Positions 37,266 to 48,701 of a stretch of 64,000 nt of DNA are shown piece by piece; the stretch's first letter is position 1; the number at the start of each line of letters is the position of its first letter. Source of the stretch: Podocnemis expansa. Its lineage: Eukaryota > Chordata > Testudines > Podocnemididae. The position numbers and the translations under genes were made by a program. The notes under the pieces were generated by a model. That model did not search any database and was not told the DNA's origin. It saw only the letters and a program-made list of their open reading frames with translations. The stretch lies in assembly GCA_007922195.1 (NCBI GenBank), contig ML682067.1, positions 6,096,466-6,160,465 on the forward strand, in the 5' to 3' direction.

Positions 37266-37930
37266 TGCCAAAATGATCAATTTTGGCTGGTGTTGGGTTA
37301 CAAATCACTTTACAAATCACAAATTTGCCCTGATTGTTGGAACCCTGGGCATTTGGGACCCCTTCAATGAGTGTGTGCTCTGGGCCTGCAGAGTCAGACA
37401 TTGCCACGCTCAGTTAATGTGCTGCCTCATAGTCTCAGATTCCATCAGGTGGTTCAGAGACATCTATGTTGAGCACATAACCACAAACAGACAATACCAG
37501 GAATAAGAAGGAGCGCCTCTGTGAATTACAATCAAGAGGATTTGAAGACCTCCCTCCTCACAGATGGAAATATATATGCTCATGAACTCTTCATGCCACA
37601 TTGCTGACACAACGCAAGGCAATCCACTTTCACAAACATATATATTTCCCTTTTGCCACACCTTGTATAACACCTGCGTAACTTCTATAAAAGCGATATT
37701 CCTCAATTCCTTAACATTTCTACTTTAAACCCCTGAACTCTTGACCCTTTTTATCCAGGATACTACAGATTATGCACTTGTACTTGCAATTTGTACCATA
37801 AGTGCTTATCAGTGACTTGTACTCTGTACCTGGATACCCAGCCACTCCTTACATTAGCCCTGTAAACTGTTCATTCTTTTTTAACTTTCCCTTAATAAAA
37901 GTTTTAAATCAAATGCAGGGATGATGAAAT
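37266..37930 (+). mobile_element. 3' end of an R2/R4-like LINE
   Basis: The C-terminal coding remnant (37273-37506) is followed by about 420 bp of 3' untranslated sequence ending near TTAATAAAAGTTTTAAATC. I recognise the whole segment as a common reptile LINE end. The clade call (R2/R4, Dong-like) is from memory of the C-terminal pattern. Confidence 0.5.
37273..37506 (+). pseudogene. C-terminal tail of a LINE protein
   Basis: The frame reads FALIVGTLGIWDPFNECVL, then RHCHAQLMCCLIVSDSIRW and RDIYVEHITTNRQYQE before a stop. The pattern VGTLG.WDP.N, a helix ending in a basic stretch, and S.DIY.EH is the kind of end seen in R2/R4-type LINE proteins. Only the last 60 or so codons match; upstream the frame is unrelated. 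The reverse transcriptase is absent, so this is a 5'-truncated relic. A host exon is unlikely because the downstream sequence also looks like a repeat. Confidence 0.5.
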
Positions 37931-38111
37931 ACTCTCCTTTTTGTATGAGTAAAGGGCAGCAGAGCTGTGCTTAGCTTGCTCTGATTGAGGGGATCACCCT
38001 CAACTGCACTCACTAAGCTGGAGTTAGTGCTGCCAAACCCCAGTCGAAGAAGAAAGAAAAGGCAGAAGTTCCCAACTGGAAGCATGGACTTCTCTTAAGA
38101 GGCTTAAGCAA

Positions 38112-38383
38112 TAGCTATACTACAGTACTTAAAGTGGCACCTCTGTAGCACTTGTGGTGGAGATGCTCTAAGCTGACAGAAAAGAGTTCACCTGTTAAGT
38201 TAATAACTATTGCTTCCATGAGAGGCTGTAGCTATGTCAGTGAGAGAAACTTGCCCAACAACTTAACACTGTCTACCCTGGTGCTTAGGTCAGTATAATT
38301 TATGGTGTTCGGGGGGGGGGGTGGATTTTCATACCTGTGAGCAATGTAACTTATACTGAAGTAACCTATAGTGTAGACAAGGC
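38112..38383. mobile_element. DNA-transposon MITE with internal fold-back
   Basis: The right end reads TATAGTGTAGACAAGGC. The interior holds TAGGTCAGTATAATTTATGG and its inverted partner GTAACTTATACTGAAGTAACC around a G-run at 38309-38319. The left end (AGCTATACTACAGTAC) matches the right only loosely. It looks like a decayed copy of a reptile hAT-like MITE. Confidence 0.5.
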
Positions 38384-40597
38384 ACAAACATCATATGCCC
38401 TTCACTTTAAAGACAGAGCTTATTAGATTGAAGGTATGTCTTACTGATGGTGGCAAAATTGCTGCCATCAGTGAGCTCTTCCAGGTTCGTTTTGGAAGCA
38501 GCGTGGCCCTAAGTGGATGAGATGGCTTTTCCATTCACCTTATCGCAGCGTGTAGGGGTAGGTAAGTGGGACTTAATAAGTCAACGGTAAATACCTAAGG
38601 TATTTTATGTACCTTGTGTAGCTCCCATCAACTGCCACTGAAAACTTTGACAAATGTAGATCAAGGCTCACTTAAATGTGTTTTGTTAAGTGATAACTAG
38701 AGGTGAAATAGCTGATAATCAGACCTAAATGCTAGCAGTGCGGTTCCCCTGGTTGATTGGTGGAACCTCAGACTTAGACCTCAGGTATCACAGAGAGTCT
38801 TAGGTAGCAGCAGAGAAGCAGGAGCAGTGCTGGGGTGATCGATGGTGGCAGAATGAATAGGAGAAGTTAGCACCAGCAGCTGAGACACTGATTGATGCCT
38901 CTCTCCTATGAAAGCACCTCTAAACTCTGGGTCTTCACCAGGGCAGATTACGACATGGGCCTATAGTGCCCATGCTCGGTGTTCCCCACATCATGGGAGC
39001 CGCTGGCCCTGACTGTGCTGGTGGGGGTGGGACTGGGCTTTGTGCTCCCTCTCTGCTCCTGAGCTGACTGGTCCACCCCCATGACCAGGCAGGGTGGGCC
39101 AGCACAGCTTCCACTTTAGCATGGCCTTCCAGGGCCATGTCACATGCTAGCCAGCCTTGCCCCCAGTGGTAGATTGGCCAGAGTGGGGCTGGGGTGGGAG
39201 GGCACTTGGACCCCTCCCCCCAACAGATGCCCTACCTAGAATGGGGGAGGCAGGGCCCTAGGCTGGAGGGGGCACAGTGGTGGGGGACCAAAGGCCCAGG
39301 CAGGGGAGTACCAGTGGGCCAAGGCCCTGAGACCCCTTAACCAGCCCCTGGTCTTCGCTGCCCAAGGACAGCAACTGTGAGTGGGTGTAGTGGAAGGAGA
39401 AGGGAATGGTATATAAACAGGAATGTTTGTTTGTTGGGTTTCCACACAACACAATAGGAAACTGAGTTGAAAGACACAGCCCAGTGTACTTTCTAGTGAA
39501 TGTTTTGCTTGTGATTGCATATTTTTTAATATGGCTATGTGGTATTTCTCCAGACTGTTGCTGAATTCCTGTTCCCTTTTATTAAGTTTTCTTGCTCGTA
39601 ATACGGAGACTCAATGTTTCTGAGTGGGGAAGTAGGTCTTACAGGCACCCAAGGTGGTGGTAAGTTTTCCCATATCACTGGGTTGGGTCATAAGCTAGTT
39701 CTCTTTTATAGCATTGGGAAGAACCCTTAGACAGTGAACCTGGCCCTAGTTTCCGCCAACTTCACATGGCAGAAAGGTTACACTAGCAAGTACTTACTAT
39801 ACTGTTATTTGTCAATTTTATTTTTCTGTGCCACTAAAATGTAGCAATGTTAAAAGGAGTGGCATATTCTTTGCATTGTGTGGCCAAACACATACCACAA
39901 TTGCTCCTTTTAAAGTGTTAGCTTAACGGTGTTTGCACTTTCTAAATTATGTCCATGATAAGTAGGGACTAGTTAGGGGACTGGAAAAATGCTCTAATCT
40001 TTCACATTGAAAATATGTGTCTTCAAATGCACAGCAGAAAATTAAAATTTGATGATCTGAGTCAGCTAAGAAGTTACAAAGGTCATATGACCACTATTTG
40101 TCCCAACTGTCAGAGTCTGTTTTGTAGAATAACAGGACTGGAGCAAAAGAATATTTCAGGTGAGAATTGTGATGCATTAACACAATGATGCAGGAAAGTT
40201 TGTTTAGTGCTTATCTTTCTTATGACTGGCTAATCCAAAATTATCATGTAATATTGAAAGTTTTCTGATCCTGTCATTGCAGTTGTGTGAATAAAGTTAA
40301 AGGTATGGCATATGATTCTCCTTGGAATAGTCTTTGCAACTTCCTGCTTTGCTCGGAAGTCCGGTAGCTTGAAAATGTAGGAATGTTGTCATTTTACATG
40401 TATAGATATACATTTGTTTCTAAACCAACAAAAAAAAGATCACTCCTCAATTGATTAGCTAATGCTAATTATGATGCATGATCTCTGAGTCTTTACGCTG
40501 TTTGTGACTAGGGTAACAAATAATAGGAATTCAGGTTTCAAATACCAGTTACCATCCTACATAGATGAACAAAGAGGTTCCCTGAAGGCAATGTCCT
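38384..40597. other. Non-coding; GC-rich patch at 38935-39330
   Basis: The GC-rich patch has overlapping open frames on both strands and no domain. I see no ends that would make it an element. The rest is AT-rich and unrecognised. Confidence 0.45.
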
Positions 40598-41371
40598 AGG
40601 GTATGTCTCCACCGGACCGTTAGGTCAACTTAATCTGCCTTCAGTCTTCCTAAGGTACTTCTTGGCCCCATTCAGAATTTTTTAAGTCAACTTAGCATTT
40701 GCTTAAGTCAAATTAATAACTCCTGCTCTGAAAGTCAATTTAAGGACTGTCGACTTTCTAGGGCAAGAAAGGGCCTGGGCCCTGCACCTTGCCCCGCCCC
40801 CAGTCCTGATCTGACTCCAGGGTCCCAATCCAGCCCCGAGCTGTTTGCTGCAGTGGCAGGTGATGTGCCAGTCTGGTGAATTTCAAAGGCTACTCCTGTG
40901 ACCAGGCTGGGTCACTGTGCTGTCCCCCAGTGGCAGGAGGGATTTTATAGCAACTTTTAATGAGGTGCAATGCCTAATGAAACAGATCAAAACAGTAAGC
41001 CACAGCAGAATGAATGGTCATGTTGCCAGGAGTCAGACTGACCTCAGAGAAATTGGCAAGAAGTAAAGGCGAACCTCATAAGAGTGAGCAAATATCTGGA
41101 AGATAGGAGATATTGGGACAGCCAAGCACCAGAGAGATAAGAGATGGTTTGCTCTAAATGTCCCATGCAAGGGGTGTTTTGGCCAAAAAATGACATCTTG
41201 TTGGGTGAAAAATATTTATTGGTGTGTGAACCAAATAAGGTAATAGATGGCATTAGGAAATGGGTACATGGATCAACTGAGGTAATTTTGGACACCCCTG
41301 CCACCTGGCTACAATGCAGGGAACCGAGCACATGGGGATCCTTTCCCCCGCCACCTGGCAAGTGTGTGTGA
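40598..41371. other. Probable DNA-transposon left end, then unassigned sequence
   Basis: Positions 40601-40760 begin GGGTATGTCTCCAC and continue with AGTCAACTTA-type palindromic motifs, like the subterminal parts of the Harbinger MITEs. No matching right end is found. 40770-41371 is non-coding. Confidence 0.4.
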
Positions 41372-42353
41372 AGCAATGCTCCTACTAATGTAACTCAATA
41401 TGCCATTAGCAGTCTTGGCAATAAGGGCACACTGTTGACTCATCTCCAGCATTTGTCCACTGTAACCGCCAAGTCTTTTTCTGTAGAACTGCTGCTTAGC
41501 CAGTCACTCCCCAGTCTGTAGGAGTGCATGGGCTTCTTCCATCCTAACTGCAGGATTCTGCACTTGTTGAATCTCATCCAATTTTTTTTGCCCAATCCTC
41601 CAATTTGTCTAAGTCACTCTATACTCTTTCTATATCCTTCTGAGTACCTTCCACTGCCCCCACCCCTACAAAGCTTAAATGTGATCAGCAAACTTGCTGA
41701 GGGTGCAAACTATGCCATCCTCCAGATCATTAATGAAGATGTTGAACAAAACTGCTCCCACTACCAACCCCTGTGGCACTCCACCTGTTACCAGCTGCCA
41801 ACTAGATATCAAGCCATTGATCACTACCCATTAAATAGCACATCCACTACTTTCCCCATATCCACATAGCCAGTCATTTCATCATAGAAGGCAGTCAGGT
41901 TTATATGGAATTACTTGCCCTTGGTGAATCCATGCTGACTGTTCCTGATCACCTTCCTCTCCTCCAAATACCTCAGAATAGATTCCTTGAGGACCTGCTC
42001 CATGATTTTTCCAGGACTGAGATGAGGCTTACTGGTTCCTCCCTCTTCCCTTTCTTGAAAATGGGCACTATAGCTACCTTTCTCCAATCATCTGGGACGT
42101 TCCCCAAGTGCCATGAGTTTTCAAAGATAATGACCAATGGCTCTGTAATCACACCAGCTAACTGCTTCAGCATCCTCAGGTGTACTGCATCACCTTCTAA
42201 ATAGCCAAGAAACTGTTTGTTCACCACTGATGGCTGCTCACCTCCTCCCCATTCTGTGTTGTCCTGTGCAGTAGTCTGGGAGCCAACCTTGTTTGTGAAG
42301 AAAGAGGCAAAAAAAGTGTTGAGTACTTTAGCTTTTTCCACATCATCTGTCAT
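41372..42353 (-). pseudogene. CR1 reverse transcriptase fragment
   Basis: On minus from 42353: [40 protein letters not shown] and [12 protein letters not shown], all expected just upstream of and within the palm of a CR1 reverse transcriptase. Further left, about 41940, reads [10 protein letters not shown]. Near 41770-41690 it reads [12 protein letters not shown] and LSKFADHI, where the catalytic FADD has become FADH. The last part (41480-41372) matches [16 protein letters not shown]. Several frameshifts separate the blocks, so it is not functional. Confidence 0.9.
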
Positions 42354-42355
42354 TA
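41372..42355 (-). mobile_element. CR1 LINE fragment, antisense
   Basis: An internal piece of CR1 covering the linker and part of the reverse transcriptase; both the 3' end and the endonuclease are missing. It is in the same orientation as the copy at 14.7 kb. Confidence 0.9.
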
Positions 42356-42975
42356 AGTTGTCTCTAAACTCTGCTTCCAGCTTAAAGGGAATGCTGAGAT
42401 GACTTATTTGTTTCTGAGGAAGTTCACCCAGTCTATGGGTATTGCTAGATTATCCACTTCATAGATGATGTGTGTCTAAAGATTATAATAATAATTCTAA
42501 CTTTCAAATAATTTACACTGGAATGCATAGATTTCTTCAATGTCAGGTACTTCCAAAAAGTGTTCATCAAGGAAGTAACCTCCACATTCCTTTACAAGAT
42601 CTTCATCTACTTCCCCTTCTTTTCAAATGATGCAGATGAACACTCTTATAAGGTATTAATATATCTGGTGTATTTTTTCGGAAAAAAGTTTGAACACTTC
42701 CAGAAGATGCACTTAATATTGTTTCCAAAGTATTGCTGTTTCCTTTGTTTAAACAGGGAACAAATGGAGTACAGCACTTATGGTGCCTCTTTGTGAGCAA
42801 AAATGAGGATTTGCTTACCTCCCGAGAGAGATAGGCTTTAGATCCTTGATGATGTGCTGGAGGGGTTTTGCTTGGGGGCTGCAGATAATGACCAGTGGCT
42901 TTCTATTGTTTTCCTTGTTTGGCCTGTTCTATAGTAGGTGACTTCAGGGAGGTAGGTCAGTTCTTGCTTACAAAC
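42356..42975. other. Non-coding sequence
   Basis: No gene is seen. The 78- and 65-codon frames overlap on opposite strands without domains. Confidence 0.5.
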
Positions 42976-43668
42976 AACCCCCCCCCAACCTTAAACAAAT
43001 ATCAGCAACTACACACCATACAACAGAAACACTAACCCAGGAATGTATCCCTGCAACAAATGCCATTGCCAACTCTGACCTCATCACTACTCAAGTGACA
43101 CCTTCATAGGAGCTAAACAAATAAGTCATCATGTGCTGACAATGCCCCTCTGCCTTATACATTGGCCAAATTGGACTGCCTCTGCTCAAAAGAGTAAATG
43201 GACACAAAACAGCCATCAAGAATGGTAATTTTAAAAGGACAGTAGAGGAACGTTTCAATCTCCCTGGACATTCTGTAACAGATATGAAAGTTATGGTACA
43301 TCAGCAAAAATACTTCAAAACATGATTTGAACTTGAAATTGCAGAGCTGGAGTGCATATGCAAATTTAACACCATCGCCTTGGACCTGAATAGAGATTTT
43401 GAATGTCTAATTCATTACCTCAGGTAACTTGTGTTCTTTTAACATTAAGACCTGGTCCTCTATTGTTCTTTAAAGTCCACATGGACACTGTTTGAATCAA
43501 AACAACTTATCTGATTTGCTAAAGCAGACTGAAAAACTACCTTGTGACTCAGCCTTCATACTGCAATTTTCATTTCATGCATTTGATGACATGGGATTAT
43601 ACCAATAAAAGCTTATGCATTAAATAAATTTGTTAACCTTTACAAGTGTCGCAGAACTCCTTACTTAT
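42976..43668 (+). mobile_element. Penelope-like element 3' portion
   Basis: A GIY-YIG coding remnant is followed by a non-coding stretch and a decayed tail (TTTGATGACATGGGATTATA, AAAAGCTTATGC, TTTACAAGTGTCGCAG). The tail core is mutated: TTGATGA for CTGATGA and TAAA for GAAA. It is 5'-truncated. Confidence 0.78.
43010..43440 (+). pseudogene. GIY-YIG endonuclease remnant of a Penelope-like element
   Basis: From about 43152 the + strand reads CLIHWPN in one frame and LYIGQIG in the other. The true frame continues LLKRVNGHKTAIKNGNFKR, VEERFNLPGHSVTDMKV, a stop, FELEIAELECICKF and ALDLNRDFECLIHY. This preserves the order of conserved residues seen at 32.3 kb and extends it past the stop there. 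Upstream, 43020-43080 carries a possible Cys-rich linker. One stop (about 43324) and drift in the first part inactivate it. Confidence 0.78.
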
Positions 43669-44774
43669 TATGCCTAGACTCTGCACTATGCCATATGAAT
43701 TCTTTGTTCATGGCCTTTTGTGCTACTGATTGGTGCAAAAGATAATTATAATGCACAGGGCAATCTGGCACTGGAAGACTGTTTTATCAAAGGTATCCTG
43801 TGTTGTCAGAAAGATGTGCCATGATATGCTTCCTGAAATAACAGTTTTCTGAGTGGTCTGAAGTGGCTGCTCTACCCAGAGAGAAACAGTAGAAATACTG
43901 CTCATCCATCATTCCCAGCTCATATGCTTGAGGTCAATACATATCCTCCTTTGTCTCTCCATTTCTTTTCCTTCTTAGATTTATCAGTTAAGAAGGGGTG
44001 GAAGCATTTAACCTAACTGTCTTGCCTGGCTTGTTGTATTAGATGCTATTGTAAATGGTACTGTAGCTCATTCTGTGTATATGCATGAAAGAGTGGTGCC
44101 TTTATTTACAAAACATGTAATAATTATTTATGTGAGTTAAATAAAGCTTTAAGTGTGTGCTCGTGAAGCAAACCTCTGTGATCATTTAAATGTTGATGCA
44201 GATGTATCTATATATAAAGTATGTCTGTTAGAACAAACTAAATCTGTATGTTGCTTGCCCTCCTCTTCTCTCTTTGATTGATAGGTTGAGCTATCTTTCA
44301 TTATATGGTTCTCTGCTGGAAAGGTAGGAAAGATTGTGGGAAGATGGTGGTCCTATTAGTTATTCTATCTAAATCTTTAAGATTTATTTGTGTTGATATT
44401 TTATTTCCAATATATAACAACATACACACAAAGTGTAAAGCGGCAAAATTGCATACTAGAAAAGGTTACTTTTTTTCCCTTCTGTCACACTACTCTCTAT
44501 CCTTTAACTTTTTTGCTGCTTTTTGGTTTTTTGAAAGCACATGAATAAGAGGGAAATAGAAATTTTGGAATGCTGTATGTATCATATTGAAGGACAGTGT
44601 AAGAGTTAATAACATTCAAAGAAGAAAGCTATTAGAAGAGAAAAATATGTTGTAATTGTTAGTTTGGATTATCAGACCATTACTAATGTGATTTCCCATT
44701 CTTTACCTCTTTGATTACACACATTTTTAGATTTTCAAACATGATAATTAAAAAGGCGGAGCAGAATATTACAT
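43669..44774. other. Non-coding sequence
   Basis: No gene or named repeat is seen. Confidence 0.5.
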
Positions 44775-45894
44775 GGCTATGTCTACACTTGTAAAATTGA
44801 TTTAACTTAAATCAATGTAATAGAATTGAAATAAAAATCATTAAATCGATTTAAGTTAAATCAATCTTACATGGCTCCACTAGAAACCAAATCAAACCAA
44901 CATGTCCATGCACAGGAGTTGCTAGTTTGATTTAGGAGAGGGGCACCATGGTAGATGTGGCAACATTGCCCCCAAGATGGGTCATATCACCACCCAATCT
45001 CGTGCCTGGTTCTAGCCCAATGAGCCTCATGGGGGGAAAAGCATCGCCCCCACTTCGCTCCAGATGCGCTGAACCTGGCAGGGGAAAAGGCATCCCTCCT
45101 CCTGGCTGTGGCCCCATGCACTCAGCCAGGCACAGGAAAGGAACACCCATGCCTGGCTTTGTGACTGCTACCCAGGCATGGTGAAGACTTGCCCTTGTGC
45201 CCGGCTCACAGTGAGGGAATGCACCCCATGCCCGGCTCCCTGAGCACTAGCTGGGCAGAAGGGGAAAGCACCCCATACGCAGCTCGTGATGGGGGAAGGT
45301 GCGCCTGTGCCTGGCTCCTGGTCTGCTAGCTGGCCAGTGGGGGAATGCACCCCATGCCCAGCTCCCTGAGTGCTGGCCGGGTGGTGTGGGAAAGTGCCCC
45401 TGCCGCAAGCTGGGCACTGGAGTGCTTTCTTCCACCACCCAGGTAGTGTTCCCAGAGCTGGGCGCTGAGGTGCTTTCCACCATTCCCTGGCTAGTCCACC
45501 TGCCTCCCGCTGGGCATGATGATTCCCTTCCCTGTTGCCTGGCCAGCCAGCGGGGAGCCAGGGGCGGGGGTCTCCCTAACCCCTTCTGGCCAGGGGACTG
45601 TGGAAGGTGCTTCCTTTCAGGGTGCTACATACCCTGGGAATAAGAAGGTCAAACCTCCCTTAAAATCAAAATAATAGTAAAATCAAAATAACGCAGCTAA
45701 ACTGCATTGTTTCAAGATAACACTTTTGATTTAGCCATCATTTTGAAATAAATCCAGGCTTTTTTATTTCAAAATGACCTTTCCTTATTTCAAAATGAGG
45801 GAGCTCCTCATTTAGAAATAAGGAAAGCTAGTGAGGACATGCAATACATTAAATCAAAATTGTTTTGATTTAAAGAGTAAGTGCAGACATACCC
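44775..45894. mobile_element. Non-autonomous Harbinger element with GC-rich core
   Basis: The left end GGCTATGTCTACACTTG and the reversed right end GGGTATGTCTGCACTTA are inverted repeats. Both subterminal zones match those of the other Harbinger copies: the left resembles 45898 and 62370; the right resembles the end at 62690-62881 and, reversed, the left end of copy 3. The core is a GC-rich minisatellite and has no transposase. The flanks CAT and TAT are an imperfect 3-bp duplication. Harbinger copy 2 starts 3 bp beyond the right end. Confidence 0.75.
44990..45560. repeat. Diverged GC-rich minisatellite, unit about 60-70 bp
   Basis: Recurrent blocks such as GGGGGAATGCACCCCATGCC followed by CAGCTCCCTGAG recur with spacer variation (for example 45216, 45345). 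Open frames of 60-114 codons on both strands here are by-products of the repeat. Confidence 0.6.
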
Positions 45895-45897
45895 TAT

Positions 45898-47390
45898 GGC
45901 TTTGTCCACACACAAGCCATAAAATTGACTTAACTTAAATCAATTTAAGTTAAATCGGTATAACAATCATTAAATTGATTGAAGTTAAATTGATTTAACA
46001 TGTCTGCATCAAAACCTGAAACCGAACTAGCATGTCCAGGGACAGGACTTGCTAGTTCAATTCAGGAGAGGGGCACCAGGAGAGGTGTGGCAACACGGCC
46101 ACCTCACAGAGCCATTTCCCTGGCCAGTCCCATAAAAGCAGGACCTGACCGCACCTCCCTGTCAATTTGGGCTGGCAGGAGACTGTGAGACACAGAGGTA
46201 TGGATGATCCCCAGCTTCCTTATCATCACCGAGCTGTAGCTAGACCCTCTGCCAGCCTGCAGGGTGCCCTCCTGCAATGGGACACTCTATTCTCAGACTC
46301 TGATGGTGCCCAGGCTGAGCCCCAGACCATTGTTTTCCTGGGCCTCAGAGCAGCCTTAGGTCGCCTTCCCCCTTCCATGCCTCATCACATCTGGGCACAG
46401 GAGCCCAGCACAGACTGGTGGGAGCTCGTAGGCCTCAGAACCTGGGGCGATGAGCAGTGGCGCAGGAACCTATGGATGAGCAGGGGGACCTTCACCCATC
46501 TGGTTGCGGAGCTCACCGCGATCTTGAAACAAAGGGACGCTGTTCTGAGAGCAGCCATCCCTGTGAACAAGAGAGCAGCCATTGCCCTCTGCTACAGGTC
46601 GCCAGTGCCATCAACATGGGCCTGCTGCCATGCCTTATCACCCAAGGAGAGCTGCAGGACACCATCGCCAGCCTCGCCACCCTGGGGGTTCCCAGTTGCG
46701 CTGGGATACTGGATGCAACCCACATCCCTGTGTGAGCCCCAGAGCACCATGCAACTAACTATTGGAACCGGAAGGGATAACACTTGGTCATCCTGGAGGC
46801 CCTTGTGGACCACCGGGTCATCTTTTAAAACTGCTATGTAGGATGGCTGGGGAGGGTGCATGATGCCAAGGTACTCCATAACTCCTCCTTGTGCTGGGGC
46901 ATGGAGGCAGGCACCTTCTCTCCCACCCATAGCATCACTGTCAGGGAAGTCGAGGTGCCCATCCTCATTGTCACCTATGTGGCCTACCCCCTCTGCCCAT
47001 GGCTCATGCGCCTGTACACAGGAGCCCTCAACTCCAGCCACCAGTTTTTCAATTGCCTCATGAGTCGCTGCCTCCAGGTGGTGGAGCGGGGATTTGGCTG
47101 ACTGAAAGCCCCGTGGAGGTGTCTCCTTACACACATCCACCTCGCAGAGGAGACCACCGCAGAGGTCATCAGTGCTTGCGTGGCCTTGCATAACCTCTGC
47201 GAGCTCTGGAGGGAGACAGTAGCTGCCATCTCGGAGGTGGAGGCACAGCTCATCATTGACTGAACCTGAACCTGTGGCCCCAAGGCAGCAAGTGCCACAG
47301 AGGATAACTGCTGTTTGGGAGGCACTGAGGAACCTTTTTGTTGCCAAGGAACTGTGAGGGACAGCCCAGTGTCCCCTTCACCTATAGCCC
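45898..47390 (+). mobile_element. PIF/Harbinger transposon copy 2, right part missing
   Basis: The left end GGCTTTGTCCACACACAAGC leads into palindromic subterminal sequence and then a transposase pseudogene. The homology to copy 1 stops just after GGAACTGTGAGGG at about 47358. No Myb-like exon or poly(A) pair of this copy is recognisable. An inverted copy of the left end sits at 50880-51128; whether that belongs to this element is unclear. Confidence 0.82.
46167..47263 (+). pseudogene. Harbinger transposase pseudogene (copy 2), helix-turn-helix deleted
   Basis: The first frame (46167 to about 46590) reads SASLQGALLQWDTLF, HIWAQEPSTDWWELVG, EQWRRNLWMSRGTF and PVNKRAAIAL. Then about 80 bp are missing relative to copy 1. 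These are exactly the bases that encode the SYRSVAHIFG helix-turn-helix-like region. The join lies at CTCTGCTACAGGTC. The rest is in another frame: GELQDTIASLATLG, GILDATHIPV, a stop, VHDAKVLHNSS, WLMRLY, VVERGFG, a stop, then ISACVALHNLCEL, ending at 47263. The second catalytic Asp is replaced: the site reads IVTYVAYPL. The gene is non-functional by several criteria. Confidence 0.88.
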
Positions 47391-48072
47391 CAGCCCCCCC
47401 CAACTTCCCTGCTCCATCCCTTCTCTGCCCCACTTCCTGACCCTGACCCTGACCCCTTCACTACCCCCACCCCCTGCCCCTGCCCCCCTTCACCACCCCC
47501 ACTTCTTGTGCCTGCCCATGCCCCCTACCTCCTGCTACTGCCCCCACCTCCTCTGCCCCCATCTCCTGCCACCATCTACTCCTTCTTTGCCCACACCTCC
47601 TGCCACCTTCCCACCACTTGTCTGCCTCCATCTTCTGCCCATGCCCCCCTTCACCACTCTGACACCTGCAGCGTCGCACCCTCCTCTTTACTGCCCCCAT
47701 CTTCTGTCCCTGCCCCCAGCCACCCCTTCAGTGCCCCCAATCAGGAGCATCGCTGCCCCAGGGAAGGACTTGGGGCACCAGCCTAGACCCTGCCCTCTGA
47801 CTGCAGGCTACGCCCCTGGCCAGGGACAGGGCAGGGAGCGGCAGCCATGGGAGCCGCGGCCACAGGGCTACCCAGCCTAGGAAGGGGCAGGAAGCAGCCG
47901 CCGCCGCCGCAGGATCACTGTGGCAAAGTTGAAATCTGACAGAAGGGGGTGCAGAAGGAGGTGAAAAGTGGCATTTCTCACAGTTATAGCTATTCAGATA
48001 TCTACAAGCAGAGAGCAGGTGAGCACAGAAATTCAGATTAGAGCTTGTATTGTGGAGTGTTTTGTGGAGGTT
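47391..48072. other. C-rich low-complexity tract, then unassigned GC-rich sequence
   Basis: Positions 47390-47740 are strongly pyrimidine-rich on +, with repeated CCTGCC, CCCCCAC and ACCTCCTGCC. The 180- and 92-codon frames on + are low-complexity products. A (GCC)4 stretch lies near 47899. Nothing coding is recognised. Confidence 0.6.
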
Positions 48073-48701
48073 TAACATAAAAAGAAAACAAACAAAATAT
48101 GAGAGATGTTAAAGGATAAAAGTGAATCACATACATACAAATGATTCAGAGTCCATAGAAAACAAATCCTTGAAGATCCTGTAGTTTGCAGGTTAGTCCC
48201 ACCCCTCTGTTGTGCACCCAGCAGCAGCAGCAGCTGGGTGGGTCTCAGTCCTTTTTTCAGTCCCAGCAGAACAGTTCTGGGGGGGGGAGTTGGTTGCAGA
48301 CAGGCTGCAGACTCAAGACTAAAGATAAAATGGAGAATGGGCTATGGCCTCTTATCTCAGAGTCCTTGCCGGATCCAAATAGAGGTGAGTCACATGGTCA
48401 GTTTGGGTAACTGGTCAAACAGGTTTCCTCCTGATAGTCCATTAGCAGGACAACAGTTTGCAGATGCCCAGTGTGGGATTGCCTCAGCTCAAACAACTTG
48501 GAACACACACAAAACAAATGAGATTCCTAGATTCTAATACAAATATGATACCTACATATAAATCATATAATCATTCCTAGCAGATTACAGCCTTTATATT
48601 GATAACCAAACATGACATATCACATATGGATTATTGCAAATATGAAATATTAATATGAAAAATTAATCACAACCAGTCCCCTAGACCCAGACAGCATCAC
48701 A
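48073..48701 (-). repeat. LTR-like repeat, copy 2 (antisense)
   Basis: Read on minus it starts TGTGATGCTGTCTGGGTC at 48701 and matches copy 3 (56898) and copy 1 (31968) through the middle (GGAAACCTGTTTGACC, CCATTTTATCTTTAGTC, GACTGAGACCCACCCAG) to TTAAACC near 48073. No coding region is attached, so it looks like a solo LTR. Copies 2 and 3 both have CCCCC directly before TGTGATG. Confidence 0.65.

Noticed and set aside
37273..37506. Host exon (VGTLG.WDP frame)
   Set aside because: The surrounding sequence and 3' region fit a LINE end, and no splice sites frame the segment.
38935..39330. CpG island or promoter
   Set aside because: It is GC-rich but poor in CpG and has no gene beside it.
46592..47347. 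251-codon open frame on minus
   Set aside because: It is the antisense shadow of the Harbinger copy 2 transposase and has no domain of its own.
47338..47880. 180-codon Pro-rich frame
   Set aside because: Low-complexity C-rich DNA with open frames on both strands and no start context or domain.
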